Origin: DAHUXD01 sp963736455 | Lineage (GTDB): Bacteria; Acidobacteriota; Thermoanaerobaculia; UBA5066; Gp7-AA6 | Reading direction: 5' to 3' | DNA: 64,000 nucleotides | Assembly: GCA_963736455.1 (NCBI GenBank) | Contig: CAVTON010000001.1 | Span: 2,666,001 to 2,730,000, forward strand | Shown here: piece by piece, positions 1-7,910 of the stretch | How positions within the stretch are numbered: the stretch's first letter is position 1 | How the letters are laid out: the number at the start of each line of letters is the position of its first letter | The notes under the pieces: generated by a model | Seen by the model: the letters and a program-made list of their open reading frames with translations, nothing else | Databases searched by the model: none | What the model was told of the DNA's origin: nothing | Made by a program: the position numbers and the translations under genes

Positions 1-358
1 CCGCATCCATCGGCACGGTGAAGGTCCGCAGGAACGTGCCGTACGAGCGCTCGATCCGATGAAACTTCTTTCCCTTCTCTTCCTTCTCCTGCTTGCGCTC
101 GCCCTGAATCGTCAGGACACCGTTATCGAGGGTGACCTTCACGTCTTCCTTCCTGACCTCCGGCAGCTCGGCTTTGATCAGATACTCGATGTCCGTCTCC
201 TGGATATCGACGGCCGGCATCCACTCGCTCTCGATCAACGGCTGTTTGTCGCCATTGGGACGGAGCCGAGGGCTGAAGAAGCGGTTCAGACGATCCGAGA
301 ACTCCTCCATCTCACGAAAGGCCGGAAACATCGTGGGCTCATAGCGAATCAGGTTCAT
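1..358 (-). CDS. hsp20: Small heat shock protein (Hsp20/alpha-crystallin family), 3' end beyond window
   Basis: The reading frame starts at an ATG (358) preceded by a strong AGGAGG ribosome site and runs off the left edge after 119 codons. The visible part shows an Hsp20 N-terminal arm (MNLIRYEPTMFPAFREMEEF) followed by the beginning of the alpha-crystallin domain, with AELPEV, GVLTIQGER and the SYGTF strand that are typical of bacterial Hsp20. The family forms ATP-independent cytoplasmic oligomers that hold unfolding proteins. The final beta strands and the C-terminal IXI motif are outside the window. A perfect 16-bp palindrome lies 52 bp upstream of the start, so it probably belongs to the regulon described for this block. 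Confidence 0.93.
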   Translation of the reverse strand, partial: MNLIRYEPTMFPAFREMEEFSDRLNRFFSPRLRPNGDKQPLIESEWMPAVDIQETDIEYLIKAELPEVRKEDVKVTLDNGVLTIQGERKQEKEEKGKKFHRIERSYGTFLRTFTVPMDA

Positions 359-665
359 CACATCCTCCTTTGACGTCCTCACGATGAATCCGAGTCCTTG
401 CGGCCCGAATGATGCAGAGGCATCAATTTGGCGAACGGACAGAAGCTTCGCCGGTCACCAGGTCGAGTAAGTGGGCGAGCGTTTTCCGAGGGAGGGGCGG
501 TCCCGAGAGGACCGGGCCGGCGAATGAGTGGGGCACATAGCCGCCTTCCCTATTCTTGAGGCCCGGAGCGCCAGCGCCTTCGATCGTCGCCGCCGCGCCT
601 GCGTCCGGCCCGAATCGCGCGCGCAGATCGTCGCCTCCTGCCGCGCCAGGATCCCCCTCGCGGGG
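359..665. other. Intergenic region between hsp20 and the first PAS-LuxR gene
   Basis: Gap of 307 bp between the start of hsp20 and the stop of the upstream regulator, both on the minus strand. It contains the hsp20 ribosome site and a palindrome at 410-425. The part at 430-665 shows no gene, RNA or clear terminator that I can support. Open frames crossing it are high-GC shadows. Confidence 0.6.
410..425. promoter_or_regulatory. Palindromic operator candidate, hsp20 promoter
   Basis: The 16-mer TGATGCAGAGGCATCA is a perfect inverted repeat with 6-bp arms and a 4-bp centre. It lies 52 bp upstream of the hsp20 ATG. Six related 16-mers occur in other gaps of the first 9.1 kb. The binding protein is not known; the two PAS-LuxR regulators encoded nearby are the obvious candidates (inference). 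Confidence 0.6.
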
Positions 666-1310
666 CTATACGAACTGCAGCTTGTTCGCGACCGCTACGG
701 CTTCGAGCTTCGAGTGAACATTGAGCTTCTGCAGGACGCTCTGGACGTGATTCCGCACGGTCACGCAGGCGATGCTCAGCTGCCTGGCGATGGCCGTCGT
801 CGCCGATCCCCGAACGAGACAGCGCAGAATCTCTTTCTCGCGCGCCGTCAGGACCGAAAGCCTGCTCGAGGCGTCGCTCGCCGGAGCGATCCGTTCGAGG
901 GAACCCGGATCGGCCTCCTCGACCCCCACACGATCTTCGGCCGGCCGCAAGACGTGGACGAGCCTGGTCAGAGCCGGATGGTAGTCCGGAATGGCGTAGA
1001 CGGAGCTCGAAACGGTCCGAGGCTGACCGCTCCCCGTGTTCACCGTGAGCTCGAAGGGCTTCACCGGGCGCTCCCTTTGCTCCCGCGCCTGGTAGGCCAC
1101 CGGGCAGCTGCGATGGCAGTAGAGGTTTCCGTTGGCGTCGTTCCCGCACATGACCTCGTGGCAGCGCTTGCCGAGGACGCTTCGAGCCGGTCTTTCGAGC
1201 AGGGCCTCGCACCCCTTGTTCCAGAGGACGATGCGATCCGCACCGTCCGTGGCGAATACTGCCTGCCCGCTGCGGGAAATGCGATCGAGGGTCTCATCCA
1301 CGCTCAGCAT
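666..1310 (-). CDS. PAS-domain LuxR/NarL-type transcriptional regulator (paralogue 1)
   Basis: A 214-residue protein with an N-terminal PAS domain (about residues 10-120) and a C-terminal LuxR-type helix-turn-helix (about 150-210; LTAREKEILRCLVRG, then VTVRNHVQSVLQKL). It has no receiver domain, so it senses through PAS rather than by phosphorylation. The PAS domain carries three cysteines in a GKRC...NGNLYCHRSCP pattern that is conserved in the paralogue at 7911-8516, which suggests a metal, Fe-S or redox sensor (inference). The ATG at 1310 follows a GGAG site; the longer open frame upstream is antisense to nothing real and runs into the ATPase. Two tandem operator candidates lie 55 bp upstream, suggesting autoregulation. 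Confidence 0.88.
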   Translation of the reverse strand: MLSVDETLDRISRSGQAVFATDGADRIVLWNKGCEALLERPARSVLGKRCHEVMCGNDANGNLYCHRSCPVAYQAREQRERPVKPFELTVNTGSGQPRTVSSSVYAIPDYHPALTRLVHVLRPAEDRVGVEEADPGSLERIAPASDASSRLSVLTAREKEILRCLVRGSATTAIARQLSIACVTVRNHVQSVLQKLNVHSKLEAVAVANKLQFV

Positions 1311-1364
1311 GCGATTTCTCCTTATTCCCAGTCCCATCGTCCCTTTTGGAGGCCGGAATCGACC

Positions 1365-1401
1365 TGATGTGTTTGCATCAATTTCCGATGCAACCGCATC
1401 A
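1365..1401. promoter_or_regulatory. Tandem palindromic operator candidates upstream of PAS-LuxR gene 1
   Basis: Two 16-mers, TGATGTGTTTGCATCA (1365-1380) and CGATGCAACCGCATCA (1386-1401), sit in the 116-bp gap between the P-ATPase stop and the regulator start. Their left edges are 21 bp apart, about two helical turns, so two dimers could bind on the same DNA face. This shows that the regulator has its own promoter rather than depending only on readthrough from the ATPase gene. Confidence 0.6.
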
Positions 1402-1426
1402 CGCGGCTCGCCCGCTCCGGGGGTGG

Positions 1427-3886
1427 CTACGCGGCCTGGCGCCGCAGAAGCCGGCGCTTGATGCCCTCCACGCAGAGGAGGTAACAAGCGACGACCGGCA
1501 CCAGGAAAACGAAGAATCGACCCGGCAGCGGCACGAAGCCGAGCGTGACCGCCGCGGGAGTGAACGGAAGGATGCCCGCGATGACGACGACCGCGACCGT
1601 CGTGACCGCCAGCGGAAGACTGGGCCGGCTGCGAAACGGGTTGCCGGCCGTTCGTATCACGAAGAGGACCAGGGCCTGGGTCGCCAGCGATTCGACGAAC
1701 CACCCCGTGTGAAAGAGAGCCGCGGGCGCCGCAAACATCCTGAGGAGAGCCCAGAAGGTCACGAAGTCGAAGATCGAGCTGACCGGCCCGATCCAGACCA
1801 TGAAGTCGCGAATGACGTCGATGCGCCACCGTTGCGGCTTTCGGATGAAGCTCGCGTCGACTCGATCGGTGGGGATGGTCACCTGCGCGAGGTCATAGAG
1901 GAAGTTGTTCAGGAGAATCTGGGTCGGCAGCATCGGCAGGAATGGAAGGAAGAGTGAAGCCGCCGCCATGCTGAACATGTTGCCGAAGTTCGAGCTCGTG
2001 CCCATCAAGAGGTACTTCATGACATTTCCGAAGGACTTTCGTCCCTCGATGATTCCTTCGTGGAGGACGCGGAGGTTCCTCTCGAGCAGGATGATCTCGG
2101 CCGCCTCCCGGGCCACCTCGACCGCAGAGGAAACGGAGATCCCGACGTCGGCGGCATGCAGCGAGGGGGCGTCGTTGATGCCGTCGCCGAGGAAACCGAC
2201 GACGTGACCTCGCCGCTTCAGCGCCAGCAGGATCCGATTCTTCTGCGCCGGCGAGACCCGGGCGAAGACCGAGGAACGCTCGGCGGCGACGCCCAGAGCA
2301 GGGTCGGTCATCGCGTCGACCTCCGACCCCAGGACGAGCCCCTCGCCGGCGAGGCCCACCTGGTCGCAGACGTGACGGGCGACGCGCTCGTTGTCTCCCG
2401 TCAAGATCTTGATTTCCACTCCGTCGCGCCGGAGGGTCTGGATCATGCGACGCGTGCCCGGCAGGACGGGATCGGAGAACGCGGCGAAGCCCGCCAGGGT
2501 CAGATCGCGCTCGTCGGCCATTCCGTACGCGGGCTGCACCGGCACGTTCCGCCATGCGACGGCCACCACGCGCAGACCCTGCGCGGACAGGTCGCGATAC
2601 AGCGACTCGGCGCGGGAGCGGGAGGCGGAATCGAATGGGCCAGCGCCGCCATCCCCATCGGAATCCTCCGAAGTGCACAACGGCAGAATGCTCTCGGGTG
2701 CACCCTTGGTGACGAGCCTCCGGCGGCCCTCCTGTTCGAAGATTACCGACAGCCGGCGGCGCTCGAAGTCGAACGGAACCTCGTCGAGTTTTCGGGGAGC
2801 GGGGGCTTCCGCGCCCGGGGCTGCGATCAGAGCCGCGTCGAGCGGGCTCCGGATTCCCGACTGAAGAACACTGTTGGTTCGCGCGAGCGTCAACACCCTT
2901 GGCGATGCCACGCTCCGGCCGTCGCAACAGCGCTCGAGCGTCATCAGCCCGGACGTCAGCGTTCCGGTCTTGTCGCTGCAGAGAATGTCGATCGATCCGA
3001 AATTCTGGATTGCCTCGAGGTGCTTGACGATCACCTTCCGGCGCGCCATGCGGACGGCGCCCCGTGCGAGAGTGACCGAGGTAATCATCGGCAGGAACTC
3101 CGGCGTCAATCCGACAGCCAGGGCCACCGCGAAGAGCAGGGCCTGCAGAGGGTCCCGCCGAAGAAGGACGTTGACGAGCAACACGAAGACGATCAAGAAG
3201 ACGACCGTCCGCATGATCAGAAGCCCGAAGCGGCGCGTCCCTCGCTCGAATTCCGTCTCGGGCGGACGAGCCGCGAGGCGGGCCGCGATGTCGCCGAATC
3301 GCGTCGAGCGTCCGGTCGCCGTCACGAGGGCGTCGGCGGTGCCGCTCACGATCGAGGTCCCGAGGAAGAGCTGGCGATTCGTCTCGTCGCCCGCGGCGCC
3401 CTTCTCGACCGGAAGCGACTCGCCCGTCAACGCGGCCTCCTGCACGTGGAGGTCCTTTGCCTCGACGATCCGGGCGTCCGCGGGGACGAGATCTCCGGCC
3501 GCGAGCCGAATCCGATCCCCCGCGACGAGGTTCCGTCGCTGAATCTGGATCCATGCACCATCGCGCAGCGCCGTCGCCGTCGGCGCGACCTCGCGGCGGA
3601 GGCGCTCCACGGCCCGCCGGGACCGAAACGTCTGAACGAAGTTGAGAGTGACCGACAGCACGACCATCGTGGCGATCAGCGCCGCGTTGACGACCTGCCC
3701 CAGAGCAGCGGACACCACGCCCGCCGCGAGGAGCAGGAGGATGAGCGGGTTGACGAGTGCGACCAGGATTTGCCGGACGGCGCCGGACTCCGTTCGAATC
3801 GCGCCGAGATCGTTGGGGCCTTCGGCGGCGAGCCGGCGCTCCGCCTCCGCCGTCGTCAACCCGGACGCCGCGTCGGTCGACGTCAT
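1427..3886 (-). CDS. mgtA: P-type cation-transporting ATPase, MgtA/P3B-like
   Basis: An 819-residue P-type ATPase. It contains the actuator motif TGES (about residue 153), the phosphorylation site DKTGTLT (about 305) and the hinge GDGINDAP (about 565), with roughly ten hydrophobic segments. The stretch GLTPEFLPMI with VIVKHLEAIQNFG just before the phosphorylation site is diagnostic of MgtA/MgtB magnesium importers rather than calcium pumps. It is somewhat shorter than enterobacterial MgtA (about 900 residues), mostly at the N-terminus. It starts 33 bp after the CBS-domain gene and is probably co-transcribed with it. No strong ribosome site precedes the ATG, which fits translation coupled to the upstream gene. 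Substrate is inferred from family motifs only. Confidence 0.85.
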   Translation of the reverse strand: MTSTDAASGLTTAEAERRLAAEGPNDLGAIRTESGAVRQILVALVNPLILLLLAAGVVSAALGQVVNAALIATMVVLSVTLNFVQTFRSRRAVERLRREVAPTATALRDGAWIQIQRRNLVAGDRIRLAAGDLVPADARIVEAKDLHVQEAALTGESLPVEKGAAGDETNRQLFLGTSIVSGTADALVTATGRSTRFGDIAARLAARPPETEFERGTRRFGLLIMRTVVFLIVFVLLVNVLLRRDPLQALLFAVALAVGLTPEFLPMITSVTLARGAVRMARRKVIVKHLEAIQNFGSIDILCSDKTGTLTSGLMTLERCCDGRSVASPRVLTLARTNSVLQSGIRSPLDAALIAAPGAEAPAPRKLDEVPFDFERRRLSVIFEQEGRRRLVTKGAPESILPLCTSEDSDGDGGAGPFDSASRSRAESLYRDLSAQGLRVVAVAWRNVPVQPAYGMADERDLTLAGFAAFSDPVLPGTRRMIQTLRRDGVEIKILTGDNERVARHVCDQVGLAGEGLVLGSEVDAMTDPALGVAAERSSVFARVSPAQKNRILLALKRRGHVVGFLGDGINDAPSLHAADVGISVSSAVEVAREAAEIILLERNLRVLHEGIIEGRKSFGNVMKYLLMGTSSNFGNMFSMAAASLFLPFLPMLPTQILLNNFLYDLAQVTIPTDRVDASFIRKPQRWRIDVIRDFMVWIGPVSSIFDFVTFWALLRMFAAPAALFHTGWFVESLATQALVLFVIRTAGNPFRSRPSLPLAVTTVAVVVIAGILPFTPAAVTLGFVPLPGRFFVFLVPVVACYLLCVEGIKRRLLRRQAA

Positions 3887-3919
3887 GGTGACGCGGACGG
3901 CTTCGCTCAGAAGCCGACC

Positions 3920-4366
3920 TCAGTGTGCGGCGAAGCCCTTGTGACCCACGACGCTCTTACGCCGCGGGCCCCGACCCTTCAGCGTCCAGCGCTTCCCTTT
4001 GGAGACGGGGCGTTCGGCGCCGCGTCCGATCCGCTCTAGCAGATCGGTCGTGGTCACGATGCCCACGAGGGAGTCGTCGTCCAGGACGGGAAGGCAGCCG
4101 ATGGTGCGTCCTCGAAGAAGGTTGGCGGCCTTGCGAATCGTCATGTCCGGCTTGGCCGAAATCGTGTGGGTCGTCATCACGTCTCCGACCTTACGCCCTC
4201 CCTCGAGCTCCAGGTCGCGATCGGATAAGACGCCCAGGAGCTTCTTGCCTCGCAAGACGACGAGATGACGAATTCTCGCGCTGCGCATCCGTTGAAGCGC
4301 CGCCTCGACGGATTCTTCCGGTGTCGCCGACTGAACCTTTCGCGTCATGACATCCTGGACTCGCAT
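3920..4366 (-). CDS. Tandem CBS-domain protein
   Basis: A 148-residue protein made of two CBS domains (about residues 1-58 and 65-122), each starting with the usual VxDVMT-like segment, followed by a basic C-terminal tail of about 25 residues rich in Lys and Arg. CBS pairs bind adenosine nucleotides and act as energy sensors. The ATG at 4366 has an excellent GAGGAGG site. It is the first gene of a likely two-gene operon with the MgtA-type ATPase, so it may tune ion uptake to ATP/AMP status (inference). It is divergent from the BON-domain gene. Confidence 0.9.
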   Translation of the reverse strand: MRVQDVMTRKVQSATPEESVEAALQRMRSARIRHLVVLRGKKLLGVLSDRDLELEGGRKVGDVMTTHTISAKPDMTIRKAANLLRGRTIGCLPVLDDDSLVGIVTTTDLLERIGRGAERPVSKGKRWTLKGRGPRRKSVVGHKGFAAH

Positions 4367-4515
4367 GTCGTCCTCCTCGTTAGGCGGTGAATCTCGTCAT
4401 CGGTGAGAACCTGACCGGACTCGGCTCGCCGGCGCGAGAACCCCTCCGAGCACGAGTCGCGAAATCGAATTTCATGTCCATCGAAATCATGGTATCGCCT
4501 ATCGGCGGGAGCTCG

Positions 4516-4531
4516 TGATCCAAGTGGATCA
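4516..4531. promoter_or_regulatory. Palindromic operator candidate in CBS/BON divergent region
   Basis: TGATCCAAGTGGATCA is a perfect palindrome with 7-bp arms and a 2-bp centre. It lies 150 bp from the CBS gene start and 157 bp from the BON gene start, so it could serve either or both. Confidence 0.55.
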
Positions 4532-4605
4532 GGAGCGCGTTCATCACGCCGCCCACCTTCGCCCCGGGGGTCGCGTCTTCGCTGCTCCCGAACGGGAGAG
4601 GATCG

Positions 4606-4621
4606 TGATGCGGAAGCATCA
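4606..4621. promoter_or_regulatory. Palindromic operator candidate upstream of BON gene
   Basis: TGATGCGGAAGCATCA is a perfect inverted repeat with 6-bp arms, ending 67 bp before the BON-protein ATG. Arms are identical to those of the site upstream of hsp20. Confidence 0.6.
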
Positions 4622-4688
4622 GGCGCTCCACCCGAGTCGGATTCAGCATGAGGGTGCGAAACGCAGAATTCGCGAAAAGGAGGCTCAG

Positions 4689-5366
4689 ATGCCAGTGTTA
4701 ACGGTGAAGAGCGATCGGGAGATTCAGGAGGACGTGTTGTTGGAGCTTCGGTGGGATTCCCGGATCGGCCAGGCGGAGGTCGGCGTGGAAGTCGATGACG
4801 GCATCGTGACCCTGACCGGGACAGTGGACGGCTGGGCGAAGAAGCTCGCCGCGAAGGAGGCGGCCCATCGAGTCGCAGGAGTTCGGGACGTCGCAGACGA
4901 CGTTCGCGTCAAGTTCCCGGGCAGTCTCGAGAGGACAGATACCGACATCGCCAAAGACGTCCGCTTCGCCCTGGAGTGGAATGCGTACGTACCGGACAAG
5001 GACATTCGTTCGACGGTTTCCAACGGCTGGGTCGTGCTCGAAGGGCGGGTCCATACGCTCCTCCAGAAGGAGGACGCGGCAAGAGCCATTCGCCACGTCG
5101 AGGGCGTCAAGGGCGTCAACAACTGGTTGGCGGTCGAGCCGGCCGACGCCGATCCGGAAAAGCTTCGAAAGTCGATCGAGCAGGCGCTGGAGCGGCGGGC
5201 GGATCGGGAAGCGGAGAAGATCGAGGTGACGGTCCGGGACGGCATCGTGACCCTCAAAGGCCGGGTTCGGACATGGCCGGAGAAGCAGGCGATCATGGGC
5301 GCGGTGAGCCACGCGACGGGCGTCCGGGAAGTCACCGATCAGCTCTTCGTCAGACCCTGGGCTTGA
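4689..5366 (+). CDS. Triple BON-domain protein
   Basis: The ATG at 4689 is preceded by AGGAGG; the longer open frame upstream has no ribosome site. The 225-residue product has three consecutive BON repeats (about residues 5-75, 80-150 and 150-224), each with the pattern of a hydrophobic DGxVxLxGxV strand followed by a helix and a GVxxVxxxL strand. No signal peptide is visible, so it probably stays in the cytoplasm, unlike OsmY. BON domains bind phospholipid or other ligands and are common in stress regulons. The palindrome at 4606-4621 lies in its promoter region. Confidence 0.9.
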   Translation: MPVLTVKSDREIQEDVLLELRWDSRIGQAEVGVEVDDGIVTLTGTVDGWAKKLAAKEAAHRVAGVRDVADDVRVKFPGSLERTDTDIAKDVRFALEWNAYVPDKDIRSTVSNGWVVLEGRVHTLLQKEDAARAIRHVEGVKGVNNWLAVEPADADPEKLRKSIEQALERRADREAEKIEVTVRDGIVTLKGRVRTWPEKQAIMGAVSHATGVREVTDQLFVRPWA

Positions 5367-5400
5367 TCCGGGTTCCACCAGAGCCGGCGCTTCGCGCAAT

Positions 5401-5443
5401 CGCGAGACGCCGGCTTCTTCGTGTCTGTGCGTCACCGGCGTCT
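5401..5443. terminator. GC-rich hairpin after BON gene
   Basis: Inverted repeat CGAGACGCCGG (5401-5411) and CCGGCGTCTCG (5433-5443), an 11-bp stem 35 bp after the BON stop codon. There is no T tract on the plus strand, so intrinsic termination is uncertain; it may only stabilise the 3' end. Confidence 0.4.
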
Positions 5444-5596
5444 CGGGGAAGCGCTCGCGGGGCCCGGGATCCATCGCCCCCTCGATACCGCACGAGACTG
5501 ATGGGTTTGAATCACGCGGTCCTGCAAGCGGAGTGACAGCCTGTCGTCGAGGTGGAGCGATGAAAAGCGGCCGAGTCGACGATGGAGGCCTCCTGA

Positions 5597-5845
5597 TCTG
5601 CTCTCCGGAGGCCGCTCGGATCTCAGAATGCCGTCCCGACCCTGAGCGAGCCGCATCTCGAGAGGGCGATCGGCGTGATCTATCTCCCGGAAACGGAACG
5701 GCAGAGTCACTACTTCCATGCCTTGCTGCCCGAGCAGTTCGACGGGCTTCTCCACATCGATCACACCCGAGCGGTCGAGCCGCTCGAGAAGGGCGCGCTC
5801 TGGACGCGAGGCGAGGTTCCGGAAACCTATCCGACCGGAGTGTGA
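5597..5845 (+). pseudogene. C-terminal remnant of an erythromycin-esterase family gene
   Basis: This frame is open from 5597 to a TGA at 5843-5845 and has no start codon. It reads LSEPHLERAIGVIYLPETER, then QSHYFHALLPEQFDGLLHID, then HTRAVEPLEKGALW and PETYPTGV at the end. That matches my memory of the C-terminus of erythromycin-esterase family proteins, where GVIYxPETERQSHYF and a final PETYP are strongly conserved. The preceding stop (5594-5596) and the lack of the catalytic N-terminal two thirds show it is a leftover of a deleted or frameshifted gene. Members of this family often sit beside universal stress and BON proteins, so the original gene was probably part of this block. Confidence 0.75.
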
Positions 5846-5869
5846 CGACGGCGTGAGGGGGAGACGTCC

Positions 5870-6646
5870 TCACCCGTCCCGGCGTATCGCCAGGCTGACG
5901 AAGAAGAGCGCCGCTGCAATGGCGATCGTTATGGGCCCTCGCTCGAGCCGCAGCCAGGGAGCCGCCACGGCTCCGAGCAGCGTGCACGAGGTCGCCAGAA
6001 CGATCGCGATCGCCCGCATCTGCGGAAGACTGCGCGCGAGATGCTTGGCCGTGGCCGCAGGGATGATGATGAGCGATCCCATCAGCAAAACACCCAGGAA
6101 CCGAAGCCCGAGGGAAACGGCGAGGGCGAACGCCAGGAGGAAGAGCAGGTTGAGCCTCGCCACGTCGATGCCCGCGGTGCGAGCGAGATCGGGCGAGACC
6201 AGCGCGAGGACGAGGCGGTCCTGTGCCAGCATCGCGAAAGCGATGACGAGACCCGCCGCGACGAACCCGAAGACGATCTCGGCGTTTCCCGCCCTCCCCG
6301 AGGAGCCGAAGAGGGCCTCGATGAGGTCCTCGCCGGACGTGAGCAGGCTGCCGATCGCGAGCGCGGTCGAAAAGACGACGCCGATGATCGCCTCCGTGGG
6401 TATGCGGGTCTTGTGCTCAACCGCCCAGATGAGCAGGGTTCCAATCAAGAGGGCCGCGCAGCCCCCGAGGAGTGGATTGACGTGAAGCAGGAGCGCGATT
6501 CCGATCCCGGGAAGCGCGACGTGAGAGATCGCGTCGGAGGCCAGCGTCATTCGGCGCAACACCGCGAATGAGCCGATCAGGCCGGCGGCCGCCGCCATCG
6601 CCAGGCTGAGGAGAAGCTCGCTAAACGGCGGAATCGTCATGAACAT
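5870..6646 (-). CDS. znuB: Metal ABC transporter permease (ZnuB/MntB family)
   Basis: A 258-residue hydrophobic protein with about eight or nine membrane segments and the ABC-3 family signature around AVLRRMTLASDAISHVALPG, the loop that contacts the ATPase. It matches the usual size of ZnuB/TroC/MntB permeases for Zn or Mn. Its ATG lies inside the end of the ATPase gene (26-bp overlap), so the two are translationally coupled. No periplasmic substrate-binding protein is encoded next to it, so the metal cannot be assigned. A second possible start is the ATG at 6640. Confidence 0.87.
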   Translation of the reverse strand: MFMTIPPFSELLLSLAMAAAAGLIGSFAVLRRMTLASDAISHVALPGIGIALLLHVNPLLGGCAALLIGTLLIWAVEHKTRIPTEAIIGVVFSTALAIGSLLTSGEDLIEALFGSSGRAGNAEIVFGFVAAGLVIAFAMLAQDRLVLALVSPDLARTAGIDVARLNLLFLLAFALAVSLGLRFLGVLLMGSLIIIPAATAKHLARSLPQMRAIAIVLATSCTLLGAVAAPWLRLERGPITIAIAAALFFVSLAIRRDG

Positions 6647-7322
6647 GGAACTTCATGGTCGTGCCGTAAACCTCCCGCAGCCGCTCGGGGGTCAGGATCG
6701 CGACCGACGGGCCGAACCAGGCGCGGCGGCGAGAGAGACAGAGGACGTTGTCGGCGAAGCGGTAAACGAGATTGAGCTCATGAGAGATGAGAAGGAGAGT
6801 CAGCTTCTCTTGTCGCTGCAGGTTTCGAAAGAGCTCGTAGAACCCTTCCTCTCCCGGCTCGTCCACGCCGGCGGTCGGTTCGTCGAAGAGCAGCACGGAC
6901 GGATGCCCGATGAGGGCGAGGGCGAGAAGGAGTCGCTGGAACTGTCCGCCCGACAGCGTGCCGATCGGTCGCGCGGCGTCGGCGGCGCCGAGGTTGACGG
7001 CGGCGAGGGCTCGCGAGGTCTCCGCCGCGGGGACCCGTGCGATCCTCGCCTTGGCGCGCAGCAGGTCGAGACCGGTGAGAGGAAGGTCGCGTTCGATGTC
7101 GAGCTTCTGAGGCACGTACCCGATCGTCGTGCCCGGCGCCCATCGAATCGCGCCTTCGAAAGGAACCGCGCCGATCAGGGCCTTGAACAGGACCGTCTTT
7201 CCGGAGCCGTTCGGTCCGATGACCGCGAGAGACGTCCCGGCCTCGACGCGAAAAGTCAGGTCGTCGAGAATGCGGGTCTGCCCGAAGGCAACAGACAGAT
7301 GCTCGACCTCGAGGGCGTTCAA
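6621..7322 (-). CDS. znuC: Metal ABC transporter ATP-binding protein (ZnuC/MntA family)
   Basis: A 233-residue ABC ATPase with Walker A GPNGSGKT (about residue 36), signature LSGGQ (about 124), Walker B LLFDEP (about 144) and the switch histidine in LISHEL. It is the partner of the ABC-3 permease that overlaps its 3' end. The start is a TTG at 7322 that overlaps the TGA of the preceding hibernation-factor gene (TTGA), so its translation is probably coupled to that gene. This coupling to a ribosome hibernation factor is unusual. Confidence 0.88.
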   Translation of the reverse strand: MNALEVEHLSVAFGQTRILDDLTFRVEAGTSLAVIGPNGSGKTVLFKALIGAVPFEGAIRWAPGTTIGYVPQKLDIERDLPLTGLDLLRAKARIARVPAAETSRALAAVNLGAADAARPIGTLSGGQFQRLLLALALIGHPSVLLFDEPTAGVDEPGEEGFYELFRNLQRQEKLTLLLISHELNLVYRFADNVLCLSRRRAWFGPSVAILTPERLREVYGTTMKFHVHDDSAV

Positions 7323-7708
7323 GAGTCGGTGGCGTCGGTTTCGGGAATCGCGCCGCGGCCTCGGGCAGCCTTCGCGGACCGCGGATGGGTCTTCACCGTG
7401 CCGCGGCGTTGGCGCTCGTAATCCTCGAGCTTGCGCTTTGCAGCGTCGAAGGCTTCACGGATCGAGACGTAGACGTCTTCTTCCGCCGGCTGAAGGTCGA
7501 TGTCGATCTCGCCACCAGGCACCGTGAGGCGGACGCGGACGCCATTCATCCTGCCCTTGCGGTGATGGCCATGAGGCGACGAGATCCAGACCTCACATCT
7601 CTGGATGTTCGACGAGAATCGTTCGAGGCTCTCGACGCGCTCGCGGAGTTTGACCTCGATCGCCTCGGAGGTCGGCATGTCGAGAAAGTGGATTTGCGGA
7701 GGTTCCAT
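7319..7708 (-). CDS. hpf: Ribosome hibernation promotion factor / RaiA-like (S30EA)
   Basis: A 129-residue protein starting at an ATG with a GGGAG site. Residues 5-100 show the short-HPF/RaiA pattern: an N-terminal beta strand, a helix with EVKLRERVESLERF, and the strand-helix VYVSIREAFDAAKRKLEDY that closes the fold. The family binds the 30S decoding centre and silences ribosomes in stationary phase. The C-terminal tail is basic and lacks the long-HPF dimerisation domain. It is the first gene of an operon with the znuC- and znuB-like genes (TTGA overlap). An operator candidate lies 53 bp upstream, at the same distance as in hsp20. Confidence 0.87.
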   Translation of the reverse strand: MEPPQIHFLDMPTSEAIEVKLRERVESLERFSSNIQRCEVWISSPHGHHRKGRMNGVRVRLTVPGGEIDIDLQPAEEDVYVSIREAFDAAKRKLEDYERQRRGTVKTHPRSAKAARGRGAIPETDATDS

Positions 7709-7760
7709 GAATTCTCCCTTCCTCGTACCGTCATCGTATCCGTCCGCGAGGCTCAGGTAA

Positions 7761-7776
7761 TGACGCAAGTTCATCA
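7761..7776. promoter_or_regulatory. Palindromic operator candidate upstream of hpf operon
   Basis: TGACGCAAGTTCATCA is the weakest member of the set (four of six arm positions paired), but it keeps the 16-bp frame and lies 53 bp upstream of the hpf ATG, matching hsp20 (52 bp) and PAS-LuxR 1 (55 bp). Confidence 0.5.
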
Positions 7777-7910
7777 AGGTGCGTCCGCCCGCAAACGTCC
7801 GGGTTGGCCTCGAGAAATGCTCCGCCGTTCGAGACGCGAGCGCCCAGGACCGGCATCGCATTCGATGCGGACCGAGCATGACCCGTCCCGCGACGAAGGT
7901 CGCGTCGCCG

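Larger units (their letters stand above)
4367..4688. other. Divergent promoter region between CBS-ATPase operon and BON gene
   Basis: Gap of 322 bp between two divergently transcribed genes. It holds two operator candidates (4516-4531 and 4606-4621) and ribosome sites at both ends. An 89-codon open frame on the minus strand (4380-4649) is entirely within it, has no ribosome site and no recognisable domain, and is not called. Confidence 0.6.

Noticed and set aside
2060..4039. 659-codon plus-strand open frame
   Set aside because: Antisense shadow of the P-type ATPase gene, whose motifs are unambiguous on the minus strand.
4380..4649. 89-codon minus-strand open frame between the CBS and BON genes
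   Set aside because: No ribosome site, no recognisable domain, and it covers the divergent promoter region with two operator candidates.
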